Positions 36,187 to 46,000 of a stretch of 64,000 bases of DNA are shown in pieces. The stretch covers positions 1 through 64,000 of the forward strand of contig JAABRR010000019.1 in assembly GCA_011390785.1 (NCBI GenBank). The letters are read 5' to 3'. The notes beneath the pieces were generated by a model, which searched no databases, was not told where the DNA came from, and saw only the letters and a list, made by a program, of their open reading frames with translations. This stretch comes from Sphingobacteriia bacterium. GTDB lineage: Bacteria; Bacteroidota; Bacteroidia; Bacteroidales; UBA7960. Position numbers and translations under genes: made by a program. Position 1 is the stretch's first letter; the number at the start of each line of letters is the position of its first letter.

Positions 36187-38382
36187 CTAGTTGCCCATTT
36201 CAGACATAAACTTAATGCGCATTAGCCTTATTTCTTCCTCGGTATAATCATCTTCGCCCAATTCATCGAGGGCACTGGAATAAGAATCTGTTTCAGCGGT
36301 TTTAAAGTAATCAAATATTTCTTCCTGCCGGTCATCGTCCAATACATCATTTATATAATAATTGATATCTATTTTGGTACCAGCAGCAACAATACTTTCA
36401 ATTTCTGTAAGCAACTCATCAAATTCCAATCCTTTGGCAAAAGCAATATCTTCCAAAGGCTTTTTACGGTCTATATTTTGAATAATATAAACTTTTATTC
36501 CTGACTTGTTGACTACCGATTTTACGACCATATCCATTGGCCGTTCGATTTCGTTTTCATCAACATAGCTTTTTATCATTTCTACAAAAGGTTTTCCAAA
36601 TCTCTCAGCTTTACCGGAACCCACCCCTGAAATTTGTTTAAGTTCTTCCAGCTTAACAGGATATTGAATGGCCATATCTTCCAACGATGGATCCTGGAAG
36701 ATAACAAATGGGGGAAGATTGTTTTTCTTGGCAATTTCCTTTCTAAGATCTTTAAGCATGGCAAACAACACCTTATCGGTAGCGCTTGTTTTTGCTGTTC
36801 CTCCCCTGATCTCTCCGTCAGGACCATCGCCTGGTTTTCTGTCTTTGCTAACCTTTACAGATCTTGGATTGTCAAGAAATTCTTTTCCTTTCTTGGTTAC
36901 TTTCAAAGTGCCATAATTCTCAATATCCTTTTCCAACAGATGGTCTACCAGACTTTGTCTTACTATATTCTGCCAGAATTTTTCATCATTTTCAGCGCCT
37001 TTTCCAAAAATGTCCAACTGATGATGTTTACAAGATTTTATCGTTCCTGTAGCTTTTCCCATGAGTACGTTAATTACATGTTTTATTTTAAAAATTTGCT
37101 TTACTGCTAAAACAGTTTCTAACAAAAGGCAAATATATTCTTTTCCTTCAAATTTTTCGCGTGGTTGTAAACAATTATCGCAAGATCCGCAATTTTCTTC
37201 ATGATATTCTTCTCCAAAATAGTTAAGAAGCATTTTCCTTCGACAAATAGAAGATTCAGCATAAGAAACAGTTTCCATTAGCAACTGCTTACCAATTTCC
37301 TGCTCAGAAAGGCTTTTACCTTTGAGAAATTTCTCCAGTTTTTGTATATCATCGTAAGAATAAAAAGCAATGCAGTTTCCTTCTCCCTCATCGCGACCTG
37401 CTCTTCCGGTTTCCTGGTAATATGATTCAAGACTTTTAGGAATATCATAATGTATTACAAACCTTACATCAGGCTTATCAATCCCCATCCCAAAGGCTAT
37501 AGTTGCAACAATTACGTCTATCTCCTCTCTGAGAAATTTATCCTGGGTAGCAACTCTCAGGCCATTTTCAAGACCAGCATGATATGCCAGGGCGTTGATT
37601 CCGTTTACCCGTAAGGTCTCAGCCATTTCCTCAACTTTCTTTCTGCTAAGGCAATAAATTATACCTGATTTTCCTTTATGTTTATTTATGTAACGGATAA
37701 TTTCTTTGTAAACATCTGGAGTTTTATCTCGCAATTCGTAATACAGATTAGCTCTGTTGAAAGATGATTTGAACAACCTGGCATGAGTCATATTCAGGTT
37801 TTTCATAATATCCTGCTGCACTTTAGGGGTGGCTGTTGCTGTAAGTGCTATTATCGGTATTTGGGTTTTAAAAGCATCAATAATAGACCTTATACGGCGG
37901 TACTCAGGCCTGAAATCGTGCCCCCATTCAGAAATACAATGAGCTTCATCAATGGCAACAAATGATATATCGATAGTTTTAAAAAACTCTATATTCTCTT
38001 CCTTGGTAAGAGATTCAGGGGCAACATAAAGCAATTTTGTAAGTCCGTTTATAAGGTCCCTTTTAACCTGAATTACTTCAGGTTTGCTTAAAGAAGAATT
38101 TAGTACATGCGCTATACTATCATAAGTAGCAAAATTCCTGATAGCATCAACCTGGTTTTTCATAAGAGCAATCAATGGAGAAACAATAATTGCTGTGCCA
38201 CGGCTAATAAGAGCTGGTAATTGATAACACATTGATTTACCACCACCGGTAGGCATAATAACAAATGAATCATTTCCAGCCAACAAATTATGGATTATTG
38301 CTTCCTGATCCCCCTTAAATTTATCGTAACCAAAAATTTGTTTTAACAACCCTTTTAGGGAAATATCACTTTGGACATCCAT
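36187..38382 (-). CDS. recQ: ATP-dependent DNA helicase RecQ
   Basis: 3'-5' helicase for recombination and replication-fork repair. Walker A is TGGGKS (residues 45-50). The DEAH box is in IDEAHCISEWGHDF. Motif V/VI QETGRAGRDEG is complete. A four-Cys zinc site follows (SICRRKMLLNYFG through NCGSCDNC), then a winged-helix RQC domain and an HRDC domain beginning near DKVLFAMLKDLRKEIAK. A further 100 acidic residues at the C-terminus (DDRQEEIFDYFKTAE) extend it to 731 residues, longer than E. coli RecQ. All helicase motifs look active. Confidence 0.95.
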   Translation of the reverse strand: MDVQSDISLKGLLKQIFGYDKFKGDQEAIIHNLLAGNDSFVIMPTGGGKSMCYQLPALISRGTAIIVSPLIALMKNQVDAIRNFATYDSIAHVLNSSLSKPEVIQVKRDLINGLTKLLYVAPESLTKEENIEFFKTIDISFVAIDEAHCISEWGHDFRPEYRRIRSIIDAFKTQIPIIALTATATPKVQQDIMKNLNMTHARLFKSSFNRANLYYELRDKTPDVYKEIIRYINKHKGKSGIIYCLSRKKVEEMAETLRVNGINALAYHAGLENGLRVATQDKFLREEIDVIVATIAFGMGIDKPDVRFVIHYDIPKSLESYYQETGRAGRDEGEGNCIAFYSYDDIQKLEKFLKGKSLSEQEIGKQLLMETVSYAESSICRRKMLLNYFGEEYHEENCGSCDNCLQPREKFEGKEYICLLLETVLAVKQIFKIKHVINVLMGKATGTIKSCKHHQLDIFGKGAENDEKFWQNIVRQSLVDHLLEKDIENYGTLKVTKKGKEFLDNPRSVKVSKDRKPGDGPDGEIRGGTAKTSATDKVLFAMLKDLRKEIAKKNNLPPFVIFQDPSLEDMAIQYPVKLEELKQISGVGSGKAERFGKPFVEMIKSYVDENEIERPMDMVVKSVVNKSGIKVYIIQNIDRKKPLEDIAFAKGLEFDELLTEIESIVAAGTKIDINYYINDVLDDDRQEEIFDYFKTAETDSYSSALDELGEDDYTEEEIRLMRIKFMSEMGN

Positions 38383-38525
38383 GAACTAAATTAAATTTTT
38401 CTTTAAGAAACTCATCATTTGTCTTGAAATTGTTTTACATTAAAAAAAAAATTTTTAAGAAAAACCCATAGAAAGTTATGGAAAACTATTCTGTTTTTTT
38501 CCAAAACCCGCAAGCAAAAAATAAG

Positions 38526-38533
38526 TAGGTTTG
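38526..38533 (+). promoter_or_regulatory. Putative kdsD -7 element
   Basis: TAGGTTTG fits TAnnTTTG, 63 bases before the kdsD ATG, in the divergent spacer with recQ. Confidence 0.4.
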
Positions 38534-38595
38534 TAAGGTAAATTTACAATTTAATAATATCCAAGCAAAAAATATTTTATCATTATACTATAAAA

Positions 38596-39564
38596 ATGCT
38601 GAAAACGAAAAATGAGATAAAGAAAATGGCACTGGAAACAATCCAGATTGAGTCTGAAGCCATAGAGAATCTAAAGAATTATATTAATGATGATTTTGCT
38701 CTTGTGATTGAAAAAATTATCACCAGTAATGGAAGGGTTGTAGTAACAGGAATTGGGAAAAGTGCCATTATAGCATCAAAAATAGTTGCAACGTTAAATT
38801 CTACCGGCACCCCGGCTATTTTTATGCATGCTGCTGATGCCATACACGGCGATCTGGGCATCCTTCAGAAAGAAGACATTACCATATGCCTTAGCAATAG
38901 CGGCAGTTCGCCGGAGATTAAAGTTTTAACACCCATGCTAAAAGCTTTGGGCAATTGTTTGATCGCTATGGTTGGCAATACAAATTCATACCTTGCTTCA
39001 CAGGCTGATTATATTATAAACACAACTGTAGAAAAAGAAGCCAGTCCGGGAAATCCCGCACCCACCAGTTCAACCACAGCACAATTGGTTATGGGAGATG
39101 CTATGGCCATCACACTTTTACAGTGCAGGGGTTTCTCTACGCAGGATTTTGCAAAATATCATCCCGGCGGAGCATTGGGAAAGCAACTTTACCTTAAAGT
39201 CGAAGACCTTTACAAACAAAACGAAGTACCTTCTGTTTCTGTTACAGCAAATTTGAGAGAAGTAATTCTTGAAATCAGCAGTAAAAGATTGGGAGCTACG
39301 GCAGTTTTAAATAATGAAAAACTAGCGGGTATCATTACTGATGGTGACCTTAGACGAATGCTTCAAAACCAGGAAAACTATGAAAACCTTACAGCAGAAA
39401 AAATAATGAGTCCCACACCTAAAACAATCCAGAAAGATACCCTCGCTGTTGATGCATTACAAATTATGAGAAGCAACAGCATTACCCAACTATTGGTTTT
39501 GGATGGAGAAAAGTATAAAGGAATAATTCATTTACACGATATTTTAAAAGAAGGGATAATATAA
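38596..39564 (+). CDS. kdsD: Arabinose-5-phosphate isomerase (KdsD/KpsF/GutQ family)
   Basis: Converts ribulose-5-phosphate to arabinose-5-phosphate, the first step to the Kdo sugar of LPS. An SIS domain (residues about 35-190) has GIGKSAIIASKIVATLNSTG, the phosphate-binding SNSGSSPEI and the active-site HPGGALGKQL. Two CBS domains follow (GVT-less tail from LREVILEISSKRLG to the end). Its 322 residues are the standard length. Its stop shares one base with the AhpD-like gene, and lptB follows, so Kdo synthesis and LPS export are side by side. Confidence 0.93.
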   Translation: MLKTKNEIKKMALETIQIESEAIENLKNYINDDFALVIEKIITSNGRVVVTGIGKSAIIASKIVATLNSTGTPAIFMHAADAIHGDLGILQKEDITICLSNSGSSPEIKVLTPMLKALGNCLIAMVGNTNSYLASQADYIINTTVEKEASPGNPAPTSSTTAQLVMGDAMAITLLQCRGFSTQDFAKYHPGGALGKQLYLKVEDLYKQNEVPSVSVTANLREVILEISSKRLGATAVLNNEKLAGIITDGDLRRMLQNQENYENLTAEKIMSPTPKTIQKDTLAVDALQIMRSNSITQLLVLDGEKYKGIIHLHDILKEGII

Positions 39565-39914
39565 TGAGCAATGCTAAAAACAAATTTGATGAATACAGGC
39601 AGAAAATGAACGAAAAAATCATGGATGCCGATAATCTGGTCATAAAAAGGCTTTTTAATCTTGACACAAAAACTTACACAGATGGTGCACTCAATGCTAA
39701 AGTAAAGGAAATGATAGGTCTTTCGGCATCTATGGTTTTAAGATGCGACGATTGTGTTAAATACCATTTGGGGAAATGCTTTGAATTAGGTGTAACCAAA
39801 GATGAAGTGTTTGAAGTATTTGCTATTTCCAATATTGTTGGTGGTACTATTGTAATTCCCCATTTAAGAAGAGCTGTAGAATATTGGGATGAACTCCAAA
39901 ATAATACCAAATAA
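39564..39914 (+). CDS. Carboxymuconolactone decarboxylase / AhpD-like protein
   Basis: A small all-helical protein (116 residues). The segment ASMVLRCDDCVKYHLGKCFELGVTKDEVFE contains the CxxC of AhpD-type peroxidase partners (Cys-Asp-Asp-Cys) with the nearby His (written in pieces: RCDDCVKYH, GKCFELGV). The proper role could be a thiol-disulfide or alkylhydroperoxidase step. Its start overlaps the kdsD stop by one base, so translation is coupled. The reason for co-transcription with an LPS gene is unclear. Confidence 0.8.
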   Translation: MSNAKNKFDEYRQKMNEKIMDADNLVIKRLFNLDTKTYTDGALNAKVKEMIGLSASMVLRCDDCVKYHLGKCFELGVTKDEVFEVFAISNIVGGTIVIPHLRRAVEYWDELQNNTK

Positions 39915-39936
39915 ACTGAGTTATCCTTTTAATGTA

Positions 39937-39944
39937 TAATTTTG
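39937..39944 (+). promoter_or_regulatory. Putative lptB -7 element
   Basis: TAATTTTG, an exact TAnnTTTG match, lies 48 bases before the ATG at 39993. A transcript starting just after it excludes the frame's earliest ATG at 39942. Confidence 0.4.
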
Positions 39945-39992
39945 TCGTTCTGGTTTTCAAGAAATCAACTAATGACTAAAAAAGATGAGTGC

Positions 39993-40718
39993 ATGAGGCT
40001 GTACACAGAAAATCTTGTGAAGAAATATAAAAAAAGAACGGTTGTAGACAGAGTCTCTGTTGAAGTAAGCCAGGGCGAAATTGTGGGTTTACTAGGTCCC
40101 AACGGCGCAGGAAAAACGACTACCTTTTATATGATTGTAGGATTGATAAAACCCAATGTAGGAAGGATATTTCTTGATAAGGAAGAAATAACCGGAGAAC
40201 CCATGTTTAAAAGAGCTCAAAAGGGAATTGGATATCTGGCACAGGAAGCCAGTGTATTCAGAACATTAAGCGTTGAAGATAATATTAAGGCTGTTTTAGA
40301 ATTTACAAAAAAAACAAAAGAGCAACAACAGGAAAAACTGGAAACACTTCTGGATGAATTTGGACTTCAACACATCAGAAAAAGTAAGGGTGTCACATTG
40401 TCGGGAGGTGAAAGAAGAAGAACTGAGATTGCCAGATCATTGGCTGTTGACCCTAATTTTATTTTGCTCGATGAACCTTTTGCAGGGGTTGATCCCATTG
40501 CCGTTGAGGATATTCAAACAATTGTAAGTAAATTAAAGGAAAAAAACATTGGTGTACTGATTACTGACCACAATGTACACGAAACACTAAATATAACAGA
40601 CAGAGCCTATCTATTATTTGAAGGGGGTATATTGAAGGCAGGATCAGCAGAAGATCTCGCAAATGATGAACAGGTGAGAAAAGTTTATTTAGGAGAGAAC
40701 TTCGAACTCAGAAGGTAG
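39993..40718 (+). CDS. lptB: LPS export ABC transporter ATP-binding protein LptB
   Basis: Cytoplasmic ATPase of the LptBFG complex that pulls LPS out of the inner membrane. Seen: [14 protein letters not shown] at the start, Walker [10 protein letters not shown], the Q-loop YLAQEASVF (typical of LptB), signature [13 protein letters not shown], Walker [14 protein letters not shown] and the H-loop LITDHNV. Start choice: MRLYTEN at 39993 fits LptB alignments; ATGs at 39942 and 39972 are in frame but add a Ser/Phe-rich tail not usual for the family. 242 residues. A terminator follows. Confidence 0.95.
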   Translation: MRLYTENLVKKYKKRTVVDRVSVEVSQGEIVGLLGPNGAGKTTTFYMIVGLIKPNVGRIFLDKEEITGEPMFKRAQKGIGYLAQEASVFRTLSVEDNIKAVLEFTKKTKEQQQEKLETLLDEFGLQHIRKSKGVTLSGGERRRTEIARSLAVDPNFILLDEPFAGVDPIAVEDIQTIVSKLKEKNIGVLITDHNVHETLNITDRAYLLFEGGILKAGSAEDLANDEQVRKVYLGENFELRR

Positions 40719-40737
40719 TTTAAGATAAAACTTTTAT

Positions 40738-40757
40738 CGATTTTACCCTGAAAATCG
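40738..40757 (+). terminator. Terminator downstream of lptB
   Basis: CGATTTT pairs with AAAATCG (6-base loop), then TTTTAT. It lies 20 bases past the lptB stop, in the spacer convergent with ispF. Confidence 0.65.
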
Positions 40758-40842
40758 TTTTATGTTAATTGGCTTTACCTGGCTTCAGTTCGGGCTTTGC
40801 TAATAATTTATGGCGTAAATACCTGTATCTCGTATAATCTTA

Positions 40843-41325
40843 TCATATCTCTTTATAAAGTAAAACAACGGCGTAAGCAGAAACTCCCTGCCCGGTTCCT
40901 ACAAATCCAAGTTTCTCAGTAGTAGTAGCCTTTATGGTAATATCTGTTACTGAAGTTCCGGCAATTTCAGCTAATAATGAGCGCATTTGATCAATATAGC
41001 CTCCAATCTTTGGTTTTTGAAGTGCCACCGTGGCATCAATATTGCCCAATTCATAACCGTGCTCTTTTATGAGATTAAATGATTTCTTCAATAATATTTT
41101 ACTGTCAATTCCTTTTAAACCGGGGTCTGTGTCAGGAAAATGAAACCCGATATCTCTCAGACCAGCAGCACCCAGAAGAGCATCTATTATTGCATGAATT
41201 AAAACATCACCATCAGAGTGGCCGACGCTCCCTTTATCAAAGGGAATATCCACACCCCCAATCATAAGTTTGTAACCAGTATCTAATTGATGAACATCGT
41301 AACCGAATCCAACCTTTACCTTCAT
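40843..41325 (-). CDS. ispF: 2-C-methyl-D-erythritol 2,4-cyclodiphosphate synthase
   Basis: Closes the cyclic diphosphate in the non-mevalonate isoprenoid pathway. The metal site is given by GYDVHQL (Asp and His at residues 8 and 10) and by the His in GHSDGDVLIHAI. LLGAAGLRDIGFHFPDTD and the C-terminal TTTEKLGFVGTGQGVSAYAV match the trimeric enzyme. At 160 residues it is full length. It is a single gene convergent with lptB, with porV upstream on the same strand, 74 bases away. Confidence 0.95.
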   Translation of the reverse strand: MKVKVGFGYDVHQLDTGYKLMIGGVDIPFDKGSVGHSDGDVLIHAIIDALLGAAGLRDIGFHFPDTDPGLKGIDSKILLKKSFNLIKEHGYELGNIDATVALQKPKIGGYIDQMRSLLAEIAGTSVTDITIKATTTEKLGFVGTGQGVSAYAVVLLYKEI

Positions 41326-41399
41326 TTATAAAAAGTATTACCAACCAGACACCCAAAAAGGGGTTTCAAATAAACAAAATTATTGAAGAGAAAGTGGTT

Positions 41400-42617
41400 T
41401 TATTGTGCTGCAAGGGCGTCAAAATCGAATGTCAGGGAAAACCGAAGAACATTTTCAAGCGGACTTCTTTGCATTACGGGAATTATATAGGAAAAATCTA
41501 GCCCAAATACATTGTACTTCAACCCTAAACCGAGGGTAAAAAACTTACGATTACCTTTGGTTTGATGTTCATGAAAATACCCGCCCCTAATGGCAAACTG
41601 ATTATCGTACCAATATTCAATACCGGTTGATAAGGTAAATTCGTTAAGTTCTTCACTAAATCCATTGGGAGCATCAGAGAATGATCCAAAAATACCAGCA
41701 ACTACGGGCCTGTTAGGATCTTTCCCACTCAAAATGCGATAATTACCGTCATCATCAATAAGTGGGGCATTGCTTATAGAGTCTCTTGCATAAATTGGAG
41801 GAGTAGGTACAAGTAATTTATTTACATCAATACTGAACGCCATTGTATTATATTCGTCAAGTTGCAGGGTAAGAGTAGGGCCAAAACGAAGATTAATAGG
41901 AATAAAATTTGAATTGATATCGTCGGAGTAAGAAATCTTTCCACCAATATTAGAAATATTGAACCCTGCAGCAAATGAAGCAGGAGTTCTTCTCCAGTCC
42001 AATTCCCTTTCATAGTAGGCTGAAACATCTGCGGCAAGGGTCCTTCCAGGCCGGGTAGGAGTTGTACCCACATTTTGTCCCTGGGTAAGGTTTGAATTGA
42101 TATATCGTATGGCAATACCCCCTGAAATATTTTCGCCAAGTTTTCTGGCATATGCCACATCTAAAGCAAATTCACTGGGTCTGTAAGTACCCTGCGACGT
42201 ACCTGCTTCATCAGTAAACTGGATTTCGCCGAGAGAGAAAAAAACCAAAGATGCAGCCACAGTTTGCATTTCATCAATTCTTTTAAAACCACTCAAATAG
42301 GAAAGATTAATATCATTAACCAAAGTTCTCAACCATGGTGTATAGTTAAGAGCCATACCCATATCTTTGTCTATAAAAGCAAATTTAGCCGGATTCCAGT
42401 GAAGCGAATTTGCATCTGGAGAAGTTGATACTCCAATATCACCCATTGCACCCGAACGGGCATCAGGAGCTATCATAAGAAAAGGTACTGCCGTAGTTAT
42501 TGTATTTACCTGCTGGCCCAATACATCACCATAGTCCTGTGAATAAACCTTTACATTTAAAAGCATAACTACTGTGAGAGACAATCCTGCCAAACTCTTT
42601 AAAATCAATTTTATCAT
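41400..42617 (-). CDS. porV: Type IX secretion system outer-membrane protein PorV (LptO)
   Basis: Outer-membrane shuttle that collects T9SS cargo and delivers it to the PorU sortase. It has a signal peptide (LAGLSLTVVMLLNVKVYSQ). Then comes VPFLMIAPDARSGAMGDIGV and SPDANSLHWNPAKFAF, the conserved opening of PorV in the FadL-like barrel group, and many short barrel strands to the end (YNVFGLDFSYIIPV, VLRFSLTFDF). 405 residues is usual. It is transcribed after, and 386 bases from, porU in the same direction. Confidence 0.93.
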   Translation of the reverse strand: MIKLILKSLAGLSLTVVMLLNVKVYSQDYGDVLGQQVNTITTAVPFLMIAPDARSGAMGDIGVSTSPDANSLHWNPAKFAFIDKDMGMALNYTPWLRTLVNDINLSYLSGFKRIDEMQTVAASLVFFSLGEIQFTDEAGTSQGTYRPSEFALDVAYARKLGENISGGIAIRYINSNLTQGQNVGTTPTRPGRTLAADVSAYYERELDWRRTPASFAAGFNISNIGGKISYSDDINSNFIPINLRFGPTLTLQLDEYNTMAFSIDVNKLLVPTPPIYARDSISNAPLIDDDGNYRILSGKDPNRPVVAGIFGSFSDAPNGFSEELNEFTLSTGIEYWYDNQFAIRGGYFHEHQTKGNRKFFTLGLGLKYNVFGLDFSYIIPVMQRSPLENVLRFSLTFDFDALAAQ

Positions 42618-43003
42618 TGTTATTTGAAGTTTTATAATCTGTTCTATAAGAAACTGTCGGATTTTTTAAGTTTTAATTTATACCCACCTGATTTTGAACC
42701 GCAAACCTACAGCTTTTTTTACAATTACGATCAAAAAAAATTAAGCAGATCAGATTTTTAAATCCTTTAAAACATTGTTTACAATTAGATTAAGCTTTTT
42801 GTTTAAACATTTTTATTAACAAATAAAATACCCAAAGCCGTTTAAAAAACTTTTATCGAAAGCTGGTAATATTCCTAAACGCTCTTTTAACAGGGTTATT
42901 GCATCAACAGCATTCTTGCCATTTTATAGAGTTATTAATAATGTAACAAGAAATATTATACTCAATTACTACAATAAAACAGGCAAAATCCCGGATATTC
43001 AAT
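42618..43003. other. porU-porV spacer with a porV promoter candidate
   Basis: 386 AT-rich bases without a gene. On the minus strand TAGGTTTG (42709-42702) fits the -7 consensus, with TTTG 22 bases further upstream, so porV may be transcribed separately from porU. Nothing else is seen. Confidence 0.45.
42702..42709 (-). promoter_or_regulatory. Putative porV -7 element
   Basis: TAGGTTTG on the minus strand, about 85 bases before the porV ATG; exact TAnnTTTG match. Confidence 0.4.
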
Positions 43004-46000
43004 TTATCTTAATATAAGTAGTTTTTCTGTTTTCTGAACCTGCTCACCATCTGCTGTGCTCACTCTTGCTCTAAACATGTAGATCCCATTATCAAGCAAT
43101 GTTCCTCCATCATCTCTACCATCCCATTCAATTGGTGGCACGTTAAAACCTGAAGCATAAACATTTTCATCAATTGATTTAACCAGCTGTCCATTCATAC
43201 TATAAATCTCTATGGCAATGCGCAATTCGGTTGCCGGCTTATTATGCCCTATTGAAAACCGGGTATATTCAGCAAATGGATTGGGAACATTGAGCAATTC
43301 GGTAAGCTCTAATCCAATTCCGGACGTTACAACAAATTCTATATTTTCGCTATTAACGTTATTATGAACATCCCAGGCCCTTAAAGTAAGATTATAAACT
43401 CCCTTTTCTAAATTAAAAAAGGGAAACACAACCCTTCCTGACTGATAAGAATCAATGTCAGACTGATAATAATTATTTACTAAAAATGGATTAGAAAGAT
43501 CATTATTAAGAAAAACGACAATATCATGCCCTATCTGGCCTGTTGTATTTATACCAGATTCATCAGCAAGAAAAGCAAGTAAAACCGGACTGGGTCCGGT
43601 TTTATCACCTGAGATAAAATCGTGGTTATCCATAAAGAGTGATATATTCGGGCCAGAAGAATCCGGAGAATACTCAGAAGATGTACCCGTAACAACTATA
43701 TTATCGTAATACCCACAACCATCGTGCAAATGCCCATCATCAAAATAATAACTAATCTTGGCATTTCCCGAGTTATAGCTAATATCCCGTGGAACAATAA
43801 ATGAAAACTCAAAAACGCCATTTTCAACCGACGCAGCTCCGCGGTAAATAATGCGGTTCTGCATACTAAACTCTTGTTGTGAACTTCTCGAATCATTGGC
43901 AAGGGTTGAAAAAACTGTCTTTTTATCATAAACAGTAGGATAAATCACACCATTATAATCTGCTGCAAATAATCCTTCGGGTGTATATATTTCACCTTTA
44001 ATTGTAACATGTTCAAGGGCTTTTATAGTATCGGGAACACTGGTAGTTACTGCATTATATTTAGGATAAGCCATTTGCATGGAAGGGTCTCCCAAAAGGA
44101 CAAAATTTTTAAGGGTGGTAGCTGAACTACTTTCTACCTTAGATATCCTGATCAAATCACCCAGTCGGGGCATTTCTCCATTTTCCATGGGTTTAAATGC
44201 ATTTTGCATAAATGCATCGTTAAGCGTGAAATTACTATGTGAATAGGCAAGGCGTGTAGTTGTAAATAATGCCGCTGCTCCTCCATCGGGTTTAAGAAAT
44301 ATTCTTACCCCTGCAGATAACTCGTTGGCATCGGGTTGATCAAAACTACTAAATTCGCATGTAGCAGTCATAAATACCGGAAGATTGTAATAATTTCCCC
44401 AGGACAGAATGTCGTCAAAAGTGAGAATTCTTTCATGCGCCAAACCGAGAGTACCACCATGGCCAATGTAATTAATCAGCAAGGCTCCCTGATTTACTTT
44501 ATTATTAATAGCTGTATTAACATCAGGATATCTTGATCCGCCTGCAAGAATGGTTTGTTCATAAGCATCAAGGTATATTTTTTCCACATTAAAAACAGGA
44601 TGTTCGTTGGCCATAAGAGAGGCTATCTGCTCAGACTGATTAAAATGAACATTTGAGTCTTCATCATCTGCTATAAGGGTAATAATATTTCTCCAATCAG
44701 CATAATTAGGAATAACCCCAGCAAAACGGGGATCATCACTTCCTGGCACCAAACCATCAATCCGCTGGTTGTATCGCAACAATTTATCAACCACAAACCT
44801 GGCTTCGTCAACTGACCTTACTGGTAAACGACCAATCCCAAGATCAATGGCTCCCTGAACATCCAACCCCTCACTATGGTCGAGTAACCCAAAAAAGTCA
44901 TCAGAGATATAACTGGATGCCGGACTCAATGATTGCTGAGTTTGGAAGGTAGGAATCAGATTTCCTCCATAACCTAATAAATCTTTATTATCATAAGTTC
45001 CGTTACCAAACAACAATAGATATTTGGGATAATCGCCTGTTTCAGATGCCTGATCGTAAAACATTTTCATAAAATTTCTGATAGCTGCAATATCAGGAGT
45101 CCCGGAAGAAAATTCATTATATATCTGTTGCGGAGAGACCAGGCTCACACTTAAATTATCAAAATTACGTCTGAATTCAGCCAATCGTTCTGCTTGTGCT
45201 TTAAAAATATCCGGTACTACAATGATTAGATCATGAACTGACATTCCATGCAAATTCTGATTTGGGACACTGCCGGCAAGACGCGGTTTAAGGAAATCAG
45301 CATTCGTGAAAACAACAAATTCTCTATGTTTATCTGTAGCAACAATAAAGGAACCACTGGCCCCGTTGGTTTGAAATTGTTGAATAGTAACATTCTCAGG
45401 CACAGTAACATCCCAAACAATATGATTTGAGCTTATTCCATCCAAGTCAAACTTTGTTTTATGATTTGTTCCGGTTACAGATGGATTCCGGAAAAACATC
45501 TGATTACCAGTCATTATTAGATTTCTTCGGGCATTTACAGTAATAAAATTTAACCACCCCTGAGCTCCTGAGGCAGTTCGGTTGTAGGATAAAGCTACCT
45601 GAATATTTTCACCCTGAGGCAAAACTGTTATTGACCCAACGGTATGTCGGGCAAATATCCCTGTTGAATTGGCAATATTGACCCCGGCAATGGTAAGATT
45701 ATTAGATTGTTCTAAAGCCTGCAAATTAAAAGAACTGGTAACAGAAGATCTAGATGCAACATAAGCATTGATATGAACAGGTTCCTGCCTGATATTCGCG
45801 AAGGAGAACTCAAAACTCCTGTTTAGAGTTACATCAAACAATTCTCCAAACCATGTTTTTCCGCTACCCAATAAATTAACCAGGTCCCTTTCATGATGCT
45901 GATAATCATAAAAAGAACCAACAGTATGTGTGGGATTTTCAGTCAGGCTGTTTCTCATTTCAATGCGGACACCGGGCTCTCTGCCGTAAGTTAGAAAGTA